The notes under the pieces are model-generated. The model had not been told where the DNA came from. It did no database searches and saw only the letters and a list, made by a program, of their open reading frames with translations. Position numbers and translations under genes: made by a program. From contig CAJJAG010000001.1 in the NCBI GenBank assembly GCA_905182135.1, positions 219,094-283,093 on the forward strand: a stretch of 64,000 nt of DNA. The letters run 5' to 3'. Origin of the DNA: an uncultured Acidimicrobiaceae bacterium (GTDB taxonomy: Bacteria; Actinomycetota; Acidimicrobiia; Acidimicrobiales; UBA10347). Numbering within the stretch: position 1 is the stretch's first letter; every line of letters starts with the position of its first letter. Of the stretch, positions 1 to 9,086 are shown in pieces.

Positions 1-1
1 A

Positions 2-505
2 GGTCAGGCGGGCAGCCGATGGCTGGATGAACTATGTGCCACCCCACGCGATGAGTTGCGGCTGGCGGTGCGGGCCCACCATTTGCGCCGATGGGAGTTG
101 AAGCGCGTCGACTATCCCGAAGGCCGTTCGGGATACCTGCGGTGGCGCCGAGCGAACAAAGCTCACCAGGCAGACTCCCTTGCGTCGCTAATGCAGGAAG
201 ATGAATGGCCCGAATCGTCGATCGAACTCGCCCGGTTGCTGCTCGGGCGCACCAAGCTGCGCACTGACCTAGATACCCAAACACTCGAAGACGCTGCATG
301 CCTTGTCTTTTTGGAAACCCAGTTCGAAGCCATGACAGAGCGCACCGAACACAAACACCTGGTTTCGATCGTTGCCAAGACACTGAACAAGATGAGTCCC
401 GGAGCGGTTATACTGGCCGGTTCAATCGGCCTCTCGACCACATCCCGGGCCCTTTTGGCCGATGCTTTTGCATCAGTAGGTGACGAGGTTCTTGATGACG
501 ACTGA
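2..505 (+). CDS. DUF4202 family protein, cut by the window edge
   Basis: The frame is open to the first bases of the window, so the start codon lies outside and about 167 C-terminal residues are visible. The sequence follows the DUF4202 pattern: a block around LAVRAHHLRRWE, then DYPEGRSGYLRWR, then TLEDAACLVFLE. A TTG at 56 could be read as a start, but family-like sequence (WLDELCATPRDE) continues upstream of it. The biochemical role of the family is unknown to me. The last 11 bp overlap the ATG of metZ, so the two are probably translated together. Family call is from motif memory and fairly confident. Confidence 0.8.
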   Translation, partial: GQAGSRWLDELCATPRDELRLAVRAHHLRRWELKRVDYPEGRSGYLRWRRANKAHQADSLASLMQEDEWPESSIELARLLLGRTKLRTDLDTQTLEDAACLVFLETQFEAMTERTEHKHLVSIVAKTLNKMSPGAVILAGSIGLSTTSRALLADAFASVGDEVLDDD

Positions 506-1679
506 ACGCGAACTTCACGAGGCCACCCTGCTCGTACGCGGCGGATTGCAGCGAACAGGTTTCGACGAGACCGCCGAGGGCCTGTTCCTTACGTCGGGTT
601 ATGTCTACAGCAGCGCGGCCGAGGCCGAGGCTGCCTTTGCTGGTGAACACGACCGCTATATCTACTCTCGCTACGGCAACCCGACTGTTTCTATGTTCGA
701 GGAACGATTGCGCCTGATCGAAGGCGCCGAATCCTGCATGGCCACAGCAAGTGGCATGGCTGCGGTGTTCGCATCACTCGCTTCGTTTGTCTCTGCAGGC
801 GACAAGGTCGTGGGTTCTCGGGCGTTGTTTGGCTCTTGCCACGTGATCATGAGCGAGATTCTGCCTCGGTTTGGTGTCGAGACCATCCAGGTCGATGGCA
901 CCTCGCTCAACGAGTGGGAAGAAGCACTTGCCGGGGGCGCACGGGCCGTCTTTCTGGAGACGCCGTCAAACCCTGGGCTCGAGATCATCGACCTCGCGGC
1001 GGTGTCCGAGATGGCTCACGCCGCCGGCGCCCTCGTGATCGTCGACAACGTGTTCGCCAGCCCCATCCTTCAGAAGCCACTCGACTTTGGTGCTGACGTC
1101 GTCGTCTACTCGGCAACCAAACACATCGACGGACAGGGCCGCGTCCTTGGTGGCGCCGTGCTCAGCACCAAGCAGTTCGAGACGGACTATCTAAAGCCGT
1201 TCACTCGCCACACCGGGCCAAGCCTCAGTCCGTTTAATGCGTGGGTCCTCGTCAAGGGACTCGAAACTCTTCGTCTTCGAGTCGACGCTATGAGCCGCTC
1301 GGCGCAAACATTGGCTGAGCAACTCGAACAGCACTCGGCAATTGCCCGCGTCGGCTATCCAATGTTGGCATCGCACCCGCAGTTCGAACTGGCGAAACGG
1401 CAAATGAGCGCTGGCGGCACGATCCTGACGATCGATGTCGGCAACAAACAAAACGCCTTCGCGTTCATGGACGCTCTACAACTATTCGATATCTCGAACA
1501 ACGTCGGCGACTCTAAAAGCCTGGCCACACACCCGGCCACCACCACGCACCGCCGTATCGGGGCCGAGGGCCGAGCGCTCGTTGGTATCGGCGATGGCAT
1601 GATCCGGCTCAGCATCGGTCTCGAAGACCCACAGGATCTCTACACCGACCTCGACACTGCCCTCACCCACCTCCCGTAG
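495..1679 (+). CDS. metZ: O-succinylhomoserine sulfhydrylase (Cys/Met metabolism PLP enzyme)
   Basis: A 394-residue fold-type I PLP enzyme that makes homocysteine from O-succinylhomoserine and sulfide in methionine synthesis, in the cytosol. Motifs in order: TSGYVYSSAAEAE, YSRYGNPTV, ETPSNPG, VDNVFASP, and the SATKHIDGQGR block whose Lys209 should bind PLP. The C-terminal SLATHPATTTHRR is the usual substrate-carboxylate region. Similarity to mycobacterial MetZ is high along the whole length. ATG at 495 was chosen; a GTG at 480 would add five residues and lengthen the overlap with the DUF4202 gene. Confidence 0.93.
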   Translation: MTTERELHEATLLVRGGLQRTGFDETAEGLFLTSGYVYSSAAEAEAAFAGEHDRYIYSRYGNPTVSMFEERLRLIEGAESCMATASGMAAVFASLASFVSAGDKVVGSRALFGSCHVIMSEILPRFGVETIQVDGTSLNEWEEALAGGARAVFLETPSNPGLEIIDLAAVSEMAHAAGALVIVDNVFASPILQKPLDFGADVVVYSATKHIDGQGRVLGGAVLSTKQFETDYLKPFTRHTGPSLSPFNAWVLVKGLETLRLRVDAMSRSAQTLAEQLEQHSAIARVGYPMLASHPQFELAKRQMSAGGTILTIDVGNKQNAFAFMDALQLFDISNNVGDSKSLATHPATTTHRRIGAEGRALVGIGDGMIRLSIGLEDPQDLYTDLDTALTHLP

Positions 1680-2082
1680 GCGCACCTTTTGTCGGGGGCT
1701 AGGCACAAAAACGCACGCTATCCCGCACAGATCAAGCGGTTCAGATGGCGGGGACATCGTGCCAAACTCATGGCCCCAATCCCGGTCCAACCGCCTAGCG
1801 ACGAACTCGATCTCACTAGAGACGTTCGACTTTTATCAGTTCTGGTCAGCCACTCGAGCGCGATGGTGAATCAAAGCGTGTGCGGCAATACCAAACCGTT
1901 CGCGGTGGCTGGTGTGGATGATGACCACCGACCTGCCTTGATACGGCTCGGACATAGACGGCGCAGGCAAAAACGGATTCTGTTCGCACAAGCTGATCGC
2001 TAGCGCGGCCGGTCTCGCCCACTCGCTGTGCTCCATCTGAGGCCCGCCCCGAGACAGTTCGTAGACCAGTAGGGTCCGCACC
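1680..2082 (+). other. intergenic, no confident gene
   Basis: About 400 bp between metZ and the F420-type oxidoreductase. Open frames exist on both strands but none resembles a known family or has a convincing start. The last 15 bp hold the promoter of the next gene. Confidence 0.6.
2070..2075 (+). promoter_or_regulatory. -10 hexamer TAGGGT
   Basis: Lies 7 nt before the ATG at 2083, which leaves no room for a ribosome binding site; leaderless transcript inferred. Confidence 0.55.
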
Positions 2083-2991
2083 ATGGATATCGGAATCAAT
2101 GGCTCTGGCCTTCTTGCCAACCCTGCACTCGGCGCTCTCAACGCCGACCTCGCTTCGGCCGAAGACGATAATTTTGCGTCATATTGGCTGGCTCAGACTG
2201 GTGGCGTCGATGCACTCACTGTTTTTGCCGCCCGCGGCGCAACCGGATCCGACATGAAGCTGGGCACCGCCGTTATCCCTACCTGGACAACCCATCCACA
2301 GGTCTTGGCAGGCCAAGCAATGACGACCCAGGCCGCTATCGACGGTCGATTGGTGCTGGGCCTTGGACTGGCACACGAACCATCGGTCACAGGTCGATGG
2401 AAGATGAAGTGGGAACGTCCCGTCCGCCAAATGATGGACTTTCTCGATGTGCTACAGCCACTCATAAGCGACGGCATCGTGGATCACGACGGCCACTTCT
2501 GGAGCTACGAGGGTGCTATGCCATTGCTCGACACTCCGACCCCCAAGGTCATGATCGCTGCACTCGGCGAGCAGATGCTCAAGCTGGCGGGTGCACGCAC
2601 CGACGGCACGATCCTGTGGTGCGTTGGCCCGAAGACCATCGCCAACCACATTGCCCCTGTAATTAATGCAGCTGCCGACAAGGCCGGGCGCGACAAGCCC
2701 TCCATCGTGTGTTCGATCCCGGTGTGGGTGACCGACGAACCAAAGCCAGCGCGCGACTTTCTGGGCCAAATCTTGTCGATCTATGCCGAACTTCCTAGCT
2801 ACCGACGCATGCTCGATATCGAAGGCCTACACGGACTCGGTGAGCTCTCACTCGTTGGCACCGAAGCTGAAGTTACCGAACGCATCGCCGAGATCGCAGT
2901 ATCTGGCGCCACTGATTTCACAGCGGTGCCCATGGGCGGGAATCCTGACGAGATCGAGCGCACTCGCGAAGTCCTTCGCATCGCCCGCTAA
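2083..2991 (+). CDS. LLM-class F420-dependent oxidoreductase
   Basis: A 302-residue luciferase-like (TIM-barrel) protein of the F420-dependent MSMEG_4879-type group. Diagnostic stretches are the N-terminal DIGINGSG strand, RLVLGLGLAHEP, the RPVRQMMDFLDVL helix, PKVMIAALGEQMLKLAG and ARTDGTILWCVGPKT. Members use reduced coenzyme F420 for hydride transfer; the substrate cannot be read from sequence. It is monocistronic with a leaderless-type promoter and is followed by a separately promoted oxygenase gene. Confidence 0.82.
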   Translation: MDIGINGSGLLANPALGALNADLASAEDDNFASYWLAQTGGVDALTVFAARGATGSDMKLGTAVIPTWTTHPQVLAGQAMTTQAAIDGRLVLGLGLAHEPSVTGRWKMKWERPVRQMMDFLDVLQPLISDGIVDHDGHFWSYEGAMPLLDTPTPKVMIAALGEQMLKLAGARTDGTILWCVGPKTIANHIAPVINAAADKAGRDKPSIVCSIPVWVTDEPKPARDFLGQILSIYAELPSYRRMLDIEGLHGLGELSLVGTEAEVTERIAEIAVSGATDFTAVPMGGNPDEIERTREVLRIAR

Positions 2992-3199
2992 GCCAGCGCT
3001 GCTGTTCCGCTCCTGGAGCACTGCCTAGCGTTCGTCAAGAACAGGTTTCGCGCTCACCTCGAACTCGGCCCCAACTCCATCGCGCCGCACCATCGGGACA
3101 CCGTGATGATTGCTGACGGGGAAACCACCGCCGCAGCCGCCAGTTCTCATGATCAAACGCAATAGTCTGCACGGGTTTCCCTATCAGGCAGCCGCGATC

Positions 3200-3205
3200 T
3201 AGCCT
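3200..3205 (+). promoter_or_regulatory. -10 hexamer TAGCCT
   Basis: Six nt before the ATG at 3212. Confidence 0.55.
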
Positions 3206-3211
3206 CTGGCC

Positions 3212-4015
3212 ATGGATATTAGCGACGAACAGATCAAGCAGTACTGGGCCGATGGCGCCACCGTGCTGCGCGACGTGATCAGTCCTGAGTGGCGTGAGCG
3301 TCTTGCCGCTGCCATCGAGCGTGACATCGCCGAACCGGGCCCGTTCGACCATTCCTACGACGTCGCGGGAGGCAGGTTCCACGGCAACCTTCGTGTCTGG
3401 CAAGACGACGCTGACTTCGCAGCGTTCTGCCTGGATTCACCAGCGGTCGAGATCGCTCAAACGTTTCTACGAGCGACACGACTGAACTTGCTCTATGACC
3501 AATTATTCGTCAAAGAAGCCGGTGCTGATCACCGCACACGTTGGCACAACGACCAGCCCTACTGGCCGGTGTCAGGACGAGACGTGATCTCGGTTTGGGT
3601 GGGCTTGGACCACACAACCGCCGAGAACGGTCGGCTCGAATTCGTACGCGGCTCACACGAATGGGACAGGTGGTTTCAGCCCGAACCATTCGGGCCAAAT
3701 AGTGGCAATAGTGCCTACGACCAAAACCCTGACTACGAGAAGATGCTCGACATCGAAGCCGATCGGGATGCGTACGACATCATCACCTGGGACATCGAAC
3801 CCGGCGATGTCTATGTATTCAGCGCGATGACCGCCCATGGAGCGCCAGGCAACGCCACCACCGATCAACGACGTCGGGGCTACACAGTTCGCTACTGCGG
3901 CGACGACGTTTTCTATGACCCTCGTGTCGGTATCAGCGCTCCCGTTCTGGTTGACGGTTTACTCGCTGGCGACCGTCTTGATTCTGAGCAATGTCCACTG
4001 GTGTATGCCGCGTAG
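3212..4015 (+). CDS. phytanoyl-CoA dioxygenase (PhyH) family protein
   Basis: A 267-residue Fe(II)/2-oxoglutarate oxygenase. The metal triad is visible as H112-x-D114 in WHNDQPYW and H209 in MTAHGAPGN. Arginines at 220-222 follow at the place where the family binds the 2-oxoglutarate carboxylate. The SVWVGLDHTTAENGRLEFVRGSH strand region is typical. Substrate unknown. It is one of three PhyH and two TauD proteins in this window. Confidence 0.87.
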   Translation: MDISDEQIKQYWADGATVLRDVISPEWRERLAAAIERDIAEPGPFDHSYDVAGGRFHGNLRVWQDDADFAAFCLDSPAVEIAQTFLRATRLNLLYDQLFVKEAGADHRTRWHNDQPYWPVSGRDVISVWVGLDHTTAENGRLEFVRGSHEWDRWFQPEPFGPNSGNSAYDQNPDYEKMLDIEADRDAYDIITWDIEPGDVYVFSAMTAHGAPGNATTDQRRRGYTVRYCGDDVFYDPRVGISAPVLVDGLLAGDRLDSEQCPLVYAA

Positions 4016-4060
4016 CAACCAAGGCCCGCTGGCGCATACCGCACGCCGGACTTAGCCCTG

Positions 4061-4066
4061 TAACCT
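4061..4066 (+). promoter_or_regulatory. -10 hexamer TAACCT
   Basis: Seven nt before the GTG at 4074; the only promoter seen for the MoxR operon. Confidence 0.55.
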
Positions 4067-4073
4067 CCACGCC

Positions 4074-4808
4074 GTGACCTCTACTGCGATGCCACTGCGA
4101 CGCCTCGCAGTCTTCGCCGCGGGCGCACTCGGACTGCTCGTACTCGTCGCTGTTGCGAGCAATGCAGAGCAGTTCACCTTGGGGGAAACCGGCACGCCTC
4201 CAGGTCGAAACGTGCTGGCCATTGAAAGCGGCTTGTCGCCGGGCGAATCCGATGCGGCCGATATCGCAAACCCAATCGACATTCCGGAATCTGTCGTCAT
4301 CGCACTCACCGTTGTGCTCGGCATCGGATTGCTCTATCTGTTGTCTCGACAGCGGTTCTCGTTCCGGTTCCGTAGGCCATCGATCAACCTGACTCGAAGT
4401 GCTGCCGCCGAGATCACCGAAGAAGAGCAGGCCGAACAAATTGCCGACTTCGCGCGGGACCTGATTGACGAACTCAACGATGGCGACAGCCCCCGCTATG
4501 CAATTCAACGTGCCTATGCGGCGGTCGAGACCGGCTTCGGAGCTATCGAGCTCACCCGCAAAACCGCCGAGACCCCCCTGCGTTACCTCGACCGGATCTT
4601 CGGCCGCCACGCCCGCGTGAAACAACCGCTTGAGAATCTGACGCATCTGTTTCAGCGAGCCCGATTCTCGTCAGAGCCAATCGACGAAGAAATGCGAGCC
4701 TCCGCCATCGAAGCACTCACCGAGATCCGCGACTACTACACAGCAATTTCGTGGAAGCGGATCAGCAATCGCCGAACCGGGCGAGCGAAGTCTGGAACCG
4801 AATCATGA
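4074..4808 (+). CDS. DUF4129-domain membrane protein
   Basis: A 244-residue protein with a hydrophobic segment at about residues 8-28 and a second at about 78-95. A cytosolic C-terminal DUF4129 domain follows, with AIQRAYAAVETGFG and TPLRYLDRIFG. DUF4129 is normally the tail of large transglutaminase-like membrane proteins encoded beside MoxR and DUF58. Here it stands alone, with no transglutaminase core in the operon. The first gene of a five-gene unit; its stop overlaps the next start as ATGA. Confidence 0.78.
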   Translation: MTSTAMPLRRLAVFAAGALGLLVLVAVASNAEQFTLGETGTPPGRNVLAIESGLSPGESDAADIANPIDIPESVVIALTVVLGIGLLYLLSRQRFSFRFRRPSINLTRSAAAEITEEEQAEQIADFARDLIDELNDGDSPRYAIQRAYAAVETGFGAIELTRKTAETPLRYLDRIFGRHARVKQPLENLTHLFQRARFSSEPIDEEMRASAIEALTEIRDYYTAISWKRISNRRTGRAKSGTES

Positions 4809-5179
4809 CCGGCTTACTCACGGCTGCAGCGATTATCGCAACGCTCACGCTGCTCGTGTCCGCTACCAGAACCGGCTCACAAGTCACCGCTGCTGATCAG
4901 AACAAACGCGGCACATGGGGTATCGCCCATTGGCACTCGCAGCGCAACCGAAACTTGAACCCGCACGAACGCCGGTGGCAGACAACGCTGCTTTCTGGCA
5001 AAGACAACTCGTCGCGTTGGGACACGGCGACTAACGAGGTCGCAGCCCTCGAGCGTCTGCGTGGTATCGCCCCGTCCGGTCCCGCTCCGACCTCCCACAA
5101 TCATCAGTGGATCGAGGCCACCATCGCCATCCTCGAAGCATCTATTAATGACTCAACAACACCAGGAGACCCTGCGTAA
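4805..5179 (+). CDS. hypothetical single-pass membrane protein of the MoxR operon
   Basis: A 124-residue protein with one N-terminal hydrophobic helix (GLLTAAAIIATLTLLVSA) and a polar remainder rich in Asn, Arg and His. I do not recognise a family. ATG 4805 was chosen because it forms an ATGA overlap with the stop of the DUF4129 gene; a GTG at 4751 is possible. The stop overlaps the ATG of moxR as TAATG. A role beside the DUF4129 and DUF58 partners is inferred from position only. Confidence 0.62.
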   Translation: MTGLLTAAAIIATLTLLVSATRTGSQVTAADQNKRGTWGIAHWHSQRNRNLNPHERRWQTTLLSGKDNSSRWDTATNEVAALERLRGIAPSGPAPTSHNHQWIEATIAILEASINDSTTPGDPA

Positions 5180-6159
5180 TGACAGCCCACACGGCGAGCG
5201 ATGTAGCTCGCTATGGAACGGCCATGCTCGATGAGCTCGAAAAGGCAATCGTTGGAAAACGAGACGTCCTAAAGCTCCTGCTCACCGGAATCTTCGCGAG
5301 CGGCCATGTGCTATTCGAAGACGTACCCGGATTGGCAAAGACTCTCATTGCTCGTTCGATCGCTCAGGTCGCTGACTTGGACTTCTCTCGTGTGCAGTTC
5401 ACCCCTGACCTCGTACCAGGTGACATCACTGGCTCGACGTTGTTCGAAGCCGGAAGTGCATCAGGCACGTTTAAGCCTGGCCCCGTGTTCGCGAACCTGG
5501 TCCTCGGTGACGAGATCAACCGGGCTCCCCCAAAGACTCAATCTGCTGTACTTGAAGCAATGGAAGAACGACAGGTGACGGTCGACGGTACGAGCCATCC
5601 GTTGCCCACTCCATTCATCGTTATCGCAACCCAGAACCCCATCGAATCCGGTGGGACCTATCCCCTTCCCGAAGCCCAGCTCGACCGGTTTCTACTACGC
5701 CTCAACGTTGGCTACCCCGACGTAGCTGCCGAGACCGAAATCCTCATGCGCCGCGCCGGTCGTGGGCACGAGCAAGTTGACCTAGAACAAGTCATCGATG
5801 CGCAGACACTTCGCGAGCTACAAGTCGTTGTTGAGGCCGTGCAGGTCGAGCGCAGCGTTGCGCAGTACATGGTCGAACTGGTGACATCGACACGTGACTC
5901 GGGACGTACCGACGCAGGCGCCAGTCCTCGTGGATCGCTGGCCTTGCTTCGAGCATCTCGGGCATGGGCGGCGCTCGATGGTCGCAGTTTTGTCACGCCC
6001 GATGACGTGCATGCGATTGCAGTCCCCGCATTGGCGCACCGGCTGATCTTGAAGCCTGACGAATGGCTCCGTGGGGTAACGGGGGCCGACATCGTCGACT
6101 ACTGCATGAACACCGTGGCCATGCCTGAGTCACTCATTGCAACCGACACTGAGGCCTGA
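5179..6159 (+). CDS. MoxR family AAA+ ATPase
   Basis: A 326-residue AAA+ chaperone-like ATPase. Walker A is EDVPGLAKT (residues 47-55) and Walker B is LVLGDE (108-113), followed by INRAPPKTQSAVLEAMEE. Sensor-type ATQNPIE and LPEAQLDRF blocks and a C-terminal helical lid are present. MoxR proteins act with DUF58 and vWA proteins, probably in maturation or remodelling of envelope complexes. Central gene of the operon. Confidence 0.93.
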   Translation: MTAHTASDVARYGTAMLDELEKAIVGKRDVLKLLLTGIFASGHVLFEDVPGLAKTLIARSIAQVADLDFSRVQFTPDLVPGDITGSTLFEAGSASGTFKPGPVFANLVLGDEINRAPPKTQSAVLEAMEERQVTVDGTSHPLPTPFIVIATQNPIESGGTYPLPEAQLDRFLLRLNVGYPDVAAETEILMRRAGRGHEQVDLEQVIDAQTLRELQVVVEAVQVERSVAQYMVELVTSTRDSGRTDAGASPRGSLALLRASRAWAALDGRSFVTPDDVHAIAVPALAHRLILKPDEWLRGVTGADIVDYCMNTVAMPESLIATDTEA

Positions 6160-6161
6160 CG

Positions 6162-7520
6162 TTGGCGCAGGAGTCCCTACCGGACGTGCTTGAGGGGCCA
6201 TCGACTTCAGTCAGGCTCACCGGCAACCGTGAACTGGCTCGGCGTTTGCCGCTGTTCGACGTGTGTGGTTTGATCGCCCTTGCTGGGCTGGTCACTGCAA
6301 TCGCGTTCCGGCGACCCGACGTCTTGGCCTTGACCACGCCCTTCGTTGTCGCGATTGCCGCTGCGTTAGCCCTGTGGCGGCCAGTTGACGGCGTGGTCAA
6401 GATTCGTGCCGATCGCACACGCATCGTCGAGGGCGAAGACGTCACGATCCTGGTCGACATCACAAGCCCTAGCGGAATCGGCCGAGTCGAAATCGAGCTG
6501 GAACCAAGTGATCGGCTGGTTGCCGTCGGATCGCTTCGAGCCGTAACGACCGTGAAGTCGAACTCGACGACAACACTTGCGTTCACCGTGCGCGCCAGCG
6601 ACTGGGGCGTCGCCAAGATCGACAAGCTGACGGTCCGGGTCTGCGACCGTTTCGCCATGTTCGGCGGCGAACTCGATGCCCGAGCCGACACGACGGTCAC
6701 GATCGGGCTGCCCGAAGATCGCATCTCGGCATCGCTCGAGGCCGAACGCTTCCGCAGCATCGTCGGCAGCCACCTCAGCAACGATCGCGGACAAGGCATG
6801 GAGATCGCTGATATTCGGCCATTCCAACCAGGCGACTCGACGCGCAACATTAACTGGCGAATCAGCAACCGACGCCAAGAGCCATGGGTCACCCTCCGTC
6901 ACCCCGACCGTTCCACCACCGTCGTCATCATCGTCGATGCCCATGATGGCGAGAATGACGAACAGCGAATGACCCAGCGGCGTTCGGTCAGCGCCGCGAT
7001 GTCGTTGAGTCGCGGCCATCTGGCCCTGCATGATCGTGTCGGGCTACTCGTTGTAGGCCACACCGTGCAGTGGTTGCCTCCCAAGCTGGGACGTAACCAA
7101 CTGTTTCAAATCGCCGACCGTCTCGTCGCTGTCAGCAATGCTCCAGAAGCCAGTCGGCGCATGTATCGACCGCCTGCTGTCTCAACCATTCCGAACAATG
7201 CAATCGTGGTCGCTGTGTCACCGTTACGAGATCCGCTAATGGTTTCGCTCGTCGCCGAGATCCGCAGCCGCGGCAACCCAGTTTCAGTATTGGTCCCCCA
7301 GACCGAACAAGCGCGGTCGTCGCGCAGGCGCCTTCGAATTACCAATCGCACAACAGAACAAGCTCGCCGACTCGCCGCCGTGGAACAAAAGATCGGTGTG
7401 CAATCGCTGCGCGAACGAGGCGTCGGCATCGTGGCGTGGGCACCCGATGAACCCGTAATCACCGTGATCGACTCGGTTCGTCAACTGCGCCAGGCGATGG
7501 CTCGAGGTCGATCGTGGTAG
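6162..7520 (+). CDS. DUF58 domain-containing membrane protein
   Basis: A 452-residue protein with two N-terminal hydrophobic segments at about residues 34-50 and 56-74, then a beta-rich domain and the DUF58 core. The hallmark is FQPGDSTRNINWR followed by a vWA-like strand (TVVIIVDAH). Starts at TTG 6162, two bases after the moxR stop. DUF58 proteins are the standard partner of MoxR ATPases; molecular function is unproven. Confidence 0.9.
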   Translation: MAQESLPDVLEGPSTSVRLTGNRELARRLPLFDVCGLIALAGLVTAIAFRRPDVLALTTPFVVAIAAALALWRPVDGVVKIRADRTRIVEGEDVTILVDITSPSGIGRVEIELEPSDRLVAVGSLRAVTTVKSNSTTTLAFTVRASDWGVAKIDKLTVRVCDRFAMFGGELDARADTTVTIGLPEDRISASLEAERFRSIVGSHLSNDRGQGMEIADIRPFQPGDSTRNINWRISNRRQEPWVTLRHPDRSTTVVIIVDAHDGENDEQRMTQRRSVSAAMSLSRGHLALHDRVGLLVVGHTVQWLPPKLGRNQLFQIADRLVAVSNAPEASRRMYRPPAVSTIPNNAIVVAVSPLRDPLMVSLVAEIRSRGNPVSVLVPQTEQARSSRRRLRITNRTTEQARRLAAVEQKIGVQSLRERGVGIVAWAPDEPVITVIDSVRQLRQAMARGRSW

Positions 7521-7530
7521 TGGAGTCAGC

Positions 7531-8103
7531 ATGTTGACCTGGCATATTGATCGCTTCTTCCGCGCCGGACCGCTGTGCGCGCTCGTGACCTTGGTTCTGC
7601 CGATGGCGATGGCAGCATTCGTGAACTCGCAAAGCTCCGAGGACAATATCTTGGGCATCCTGCTTGTCGCGTCGGGAGTCATCTTCATCGGCAGCCTGAT
7701 CGGGTCGGCATTAGCCAGCGGATTCGGCGCCGTCTTATTCAGCCTGGGAACTACTGTGGCCGAGGTACCCGTATTAATCATGGTGGCAGTCGGTATCAGC
7801 CTCTACACCACGCTTGTGATCCATGATTTGTCTGGTTCCTTCCACCGCGGCCCGCGTGTCGCCCGAGCGATATGGCGCAACACTTCGCTGACCACACTCG
7901 TTGTCACAGCTACCAGTACGGCTTCATTCGCACTCGTATACTTTGTCGCCAACCTGACCACCTGGCAGAGCATCGTCGTGCCCTTTGGTGTCGCCGCAAT
8001 CGGTTTCGCCGCCAAACTTGCCGCCGACTCACACCAAACATTCGGTCGTCAACTCACCGCCAAGCGGCGTTCTCAGTCTGACGCCGACAACCCAGTTTCT
8101 TGA
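7531..8103 (+). CDS. hypothetical polytopic membrane protein, end of MoxR operon
   Basis: A 190-residue protein with about five hydrophobic segments, including PMAMAAFVN, a GILLVASGVIFIG helix and SIVVPFGVAAIGFAA. No family recognised. It follows the DUF58 gene by 10 bp and has a GGAG ribosome binding site 5 nt before its ATG, so it belongs to the same transcript. Confidence 0.68.
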   Translation: MLTWHIDRFFRAGPLCALVTLVLPMAMAAFVNSQSSEDNILGILLVASGVIFIGSLIGSALASGFGAVLFSLGTTVAEVPVLIMVAVGISLYTTLVIHDLSGSFHRGPRVARAIWRNTSLTTLVVTATSTASFALVYFVANLTTWQSIVVPFGVAAIGFAAKLAADSHQTFGRQLTAKRRSQSDADNPVS

Positions 8104-8150
8104 ACCGCGTCAGGGCTACTCCGTCACCACAACTCGCCTAAAGATTCCCC

Positions 8151-8990
8151 TTAGACAGTGGCCAACGGGGTTGGAAGCCCTTGGACTCCGGGCACGGTAT
8201 GGAAAATGGTGCCTCGCCGGCTCTCATCATCGAGGTTGTCTGCGGTAACGATGTACATATCAGCCAGGTCAGGGCCGCCAAACGCAACGCTCGTTACCCA
8301 CCGAGCAGGAATCAGAATTTCGTCGAGTTCTTCACCGGTTGGTGAAAGCTTGACCACTCGACGCCCACCGACGTGTGCGACCCAAAGATTGCCGTCGACG
8401 TCGACGCACATGCCATCGGGAACACCTCGTTCGAAGCTTGCTTCAGCAATCACACTGCGGTTCGTGGGGACGCCCCTCGCGGCGTAGTCGTGCGTGATCA
8501 CGCAGCGACCGGTGCTGTCGCAGTGGTACATGGTCATCTGATCAGGCGAGAAGCCGATGCCGTTGCTCAGGCCAACCCCGCCATAGAGCTGCGTCGCGGG
8601 TCCGTCGTGCTCAATCCGCCAACACTCACCCGGTACGCGTTCGCCTTTTAGAACTGCTGGGTCCGAGCGAATCGACCCGACCAGGACTCGGCCATCGGCA
8701 TCGGCATGACAATCATTGAAAGCAAGGACACCGTCGAGACTAAGCAGTAGTCGCATTTCACCGTCGTTCCAATGGGCAACGGTCGGTCCTGTGACGACAA
8801 GGCCACCATCACGGTGAAGCAACAACCCACCTACTGACTCGCGTGAAGAAATGAGGGTGTCGATATCACCGTTTGGGGCGCGCTTGAAGACACCACCATC
8901 GACGACATCAGTGAAAAACAGGTTGTTCTCACTATCGACTCGTGGTCCTTCGACCAGTCCAAACCCCCATGCAAGCGTCGCTAATTCCAT
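8151..8990 (-). CDS. SMP-30/gluconolactonase/LRE family protein
   Basis: A 279-residue six-bladed beta-propeller hydrolase. LVEGPRVD carries the expected metal-binding Glu14, and PDGMCVDVDGNLWVA is the typical C-terminal metal-loop strand. Family members open lactone rings or act on related esters. ATG 8990 was chosen because a weak -10 (CACAAT) lies 7 nt upstream; an ATG three codons earlier is also possible. It converges with the MoxR operon. Confidence 0.82.
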   Translation of the reverse strand: MELATLAWGFGLVEGPRVDSENNLFFTDVVDGGVFKRAPNGDIDTLISSRESVGGLLLHRDGGLVVTGPTVAHWNDGEMRLLLSLDGVLAFNDCHADADGRVLVGSIRSDPAVLKGERVPGECWRIEHDGPATQLYGGVGLSNGIGFSPDQMTMYHCDSTGRCVITHDYAARGVPTNRSVIAEASFERGVPDGMCVDVDGNLWVAHVGGRRVVKLSPTGEELDEILIPARWVTSVAFGGPDLADMYIVTADNLDDESRRGTIFHTVPGVQGLPTPLATV

Positions 8991-9086
8991 ACAGGCCATT
9001 GTGGCGCAGCGGCCGACGCTGATGACAACTACACCGAGGCCATCTCCAAATAAAGGCGCGTTCCTCTACCTAGTACGGTCGGCTAG

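Noticed and set aside
1689..2003. 104-codon plus-strand frame after metZ
   Set aside because: Arg/Ala-rich, no start signal, no family resemblance, and another equally long frame overlaps on the minus strand.
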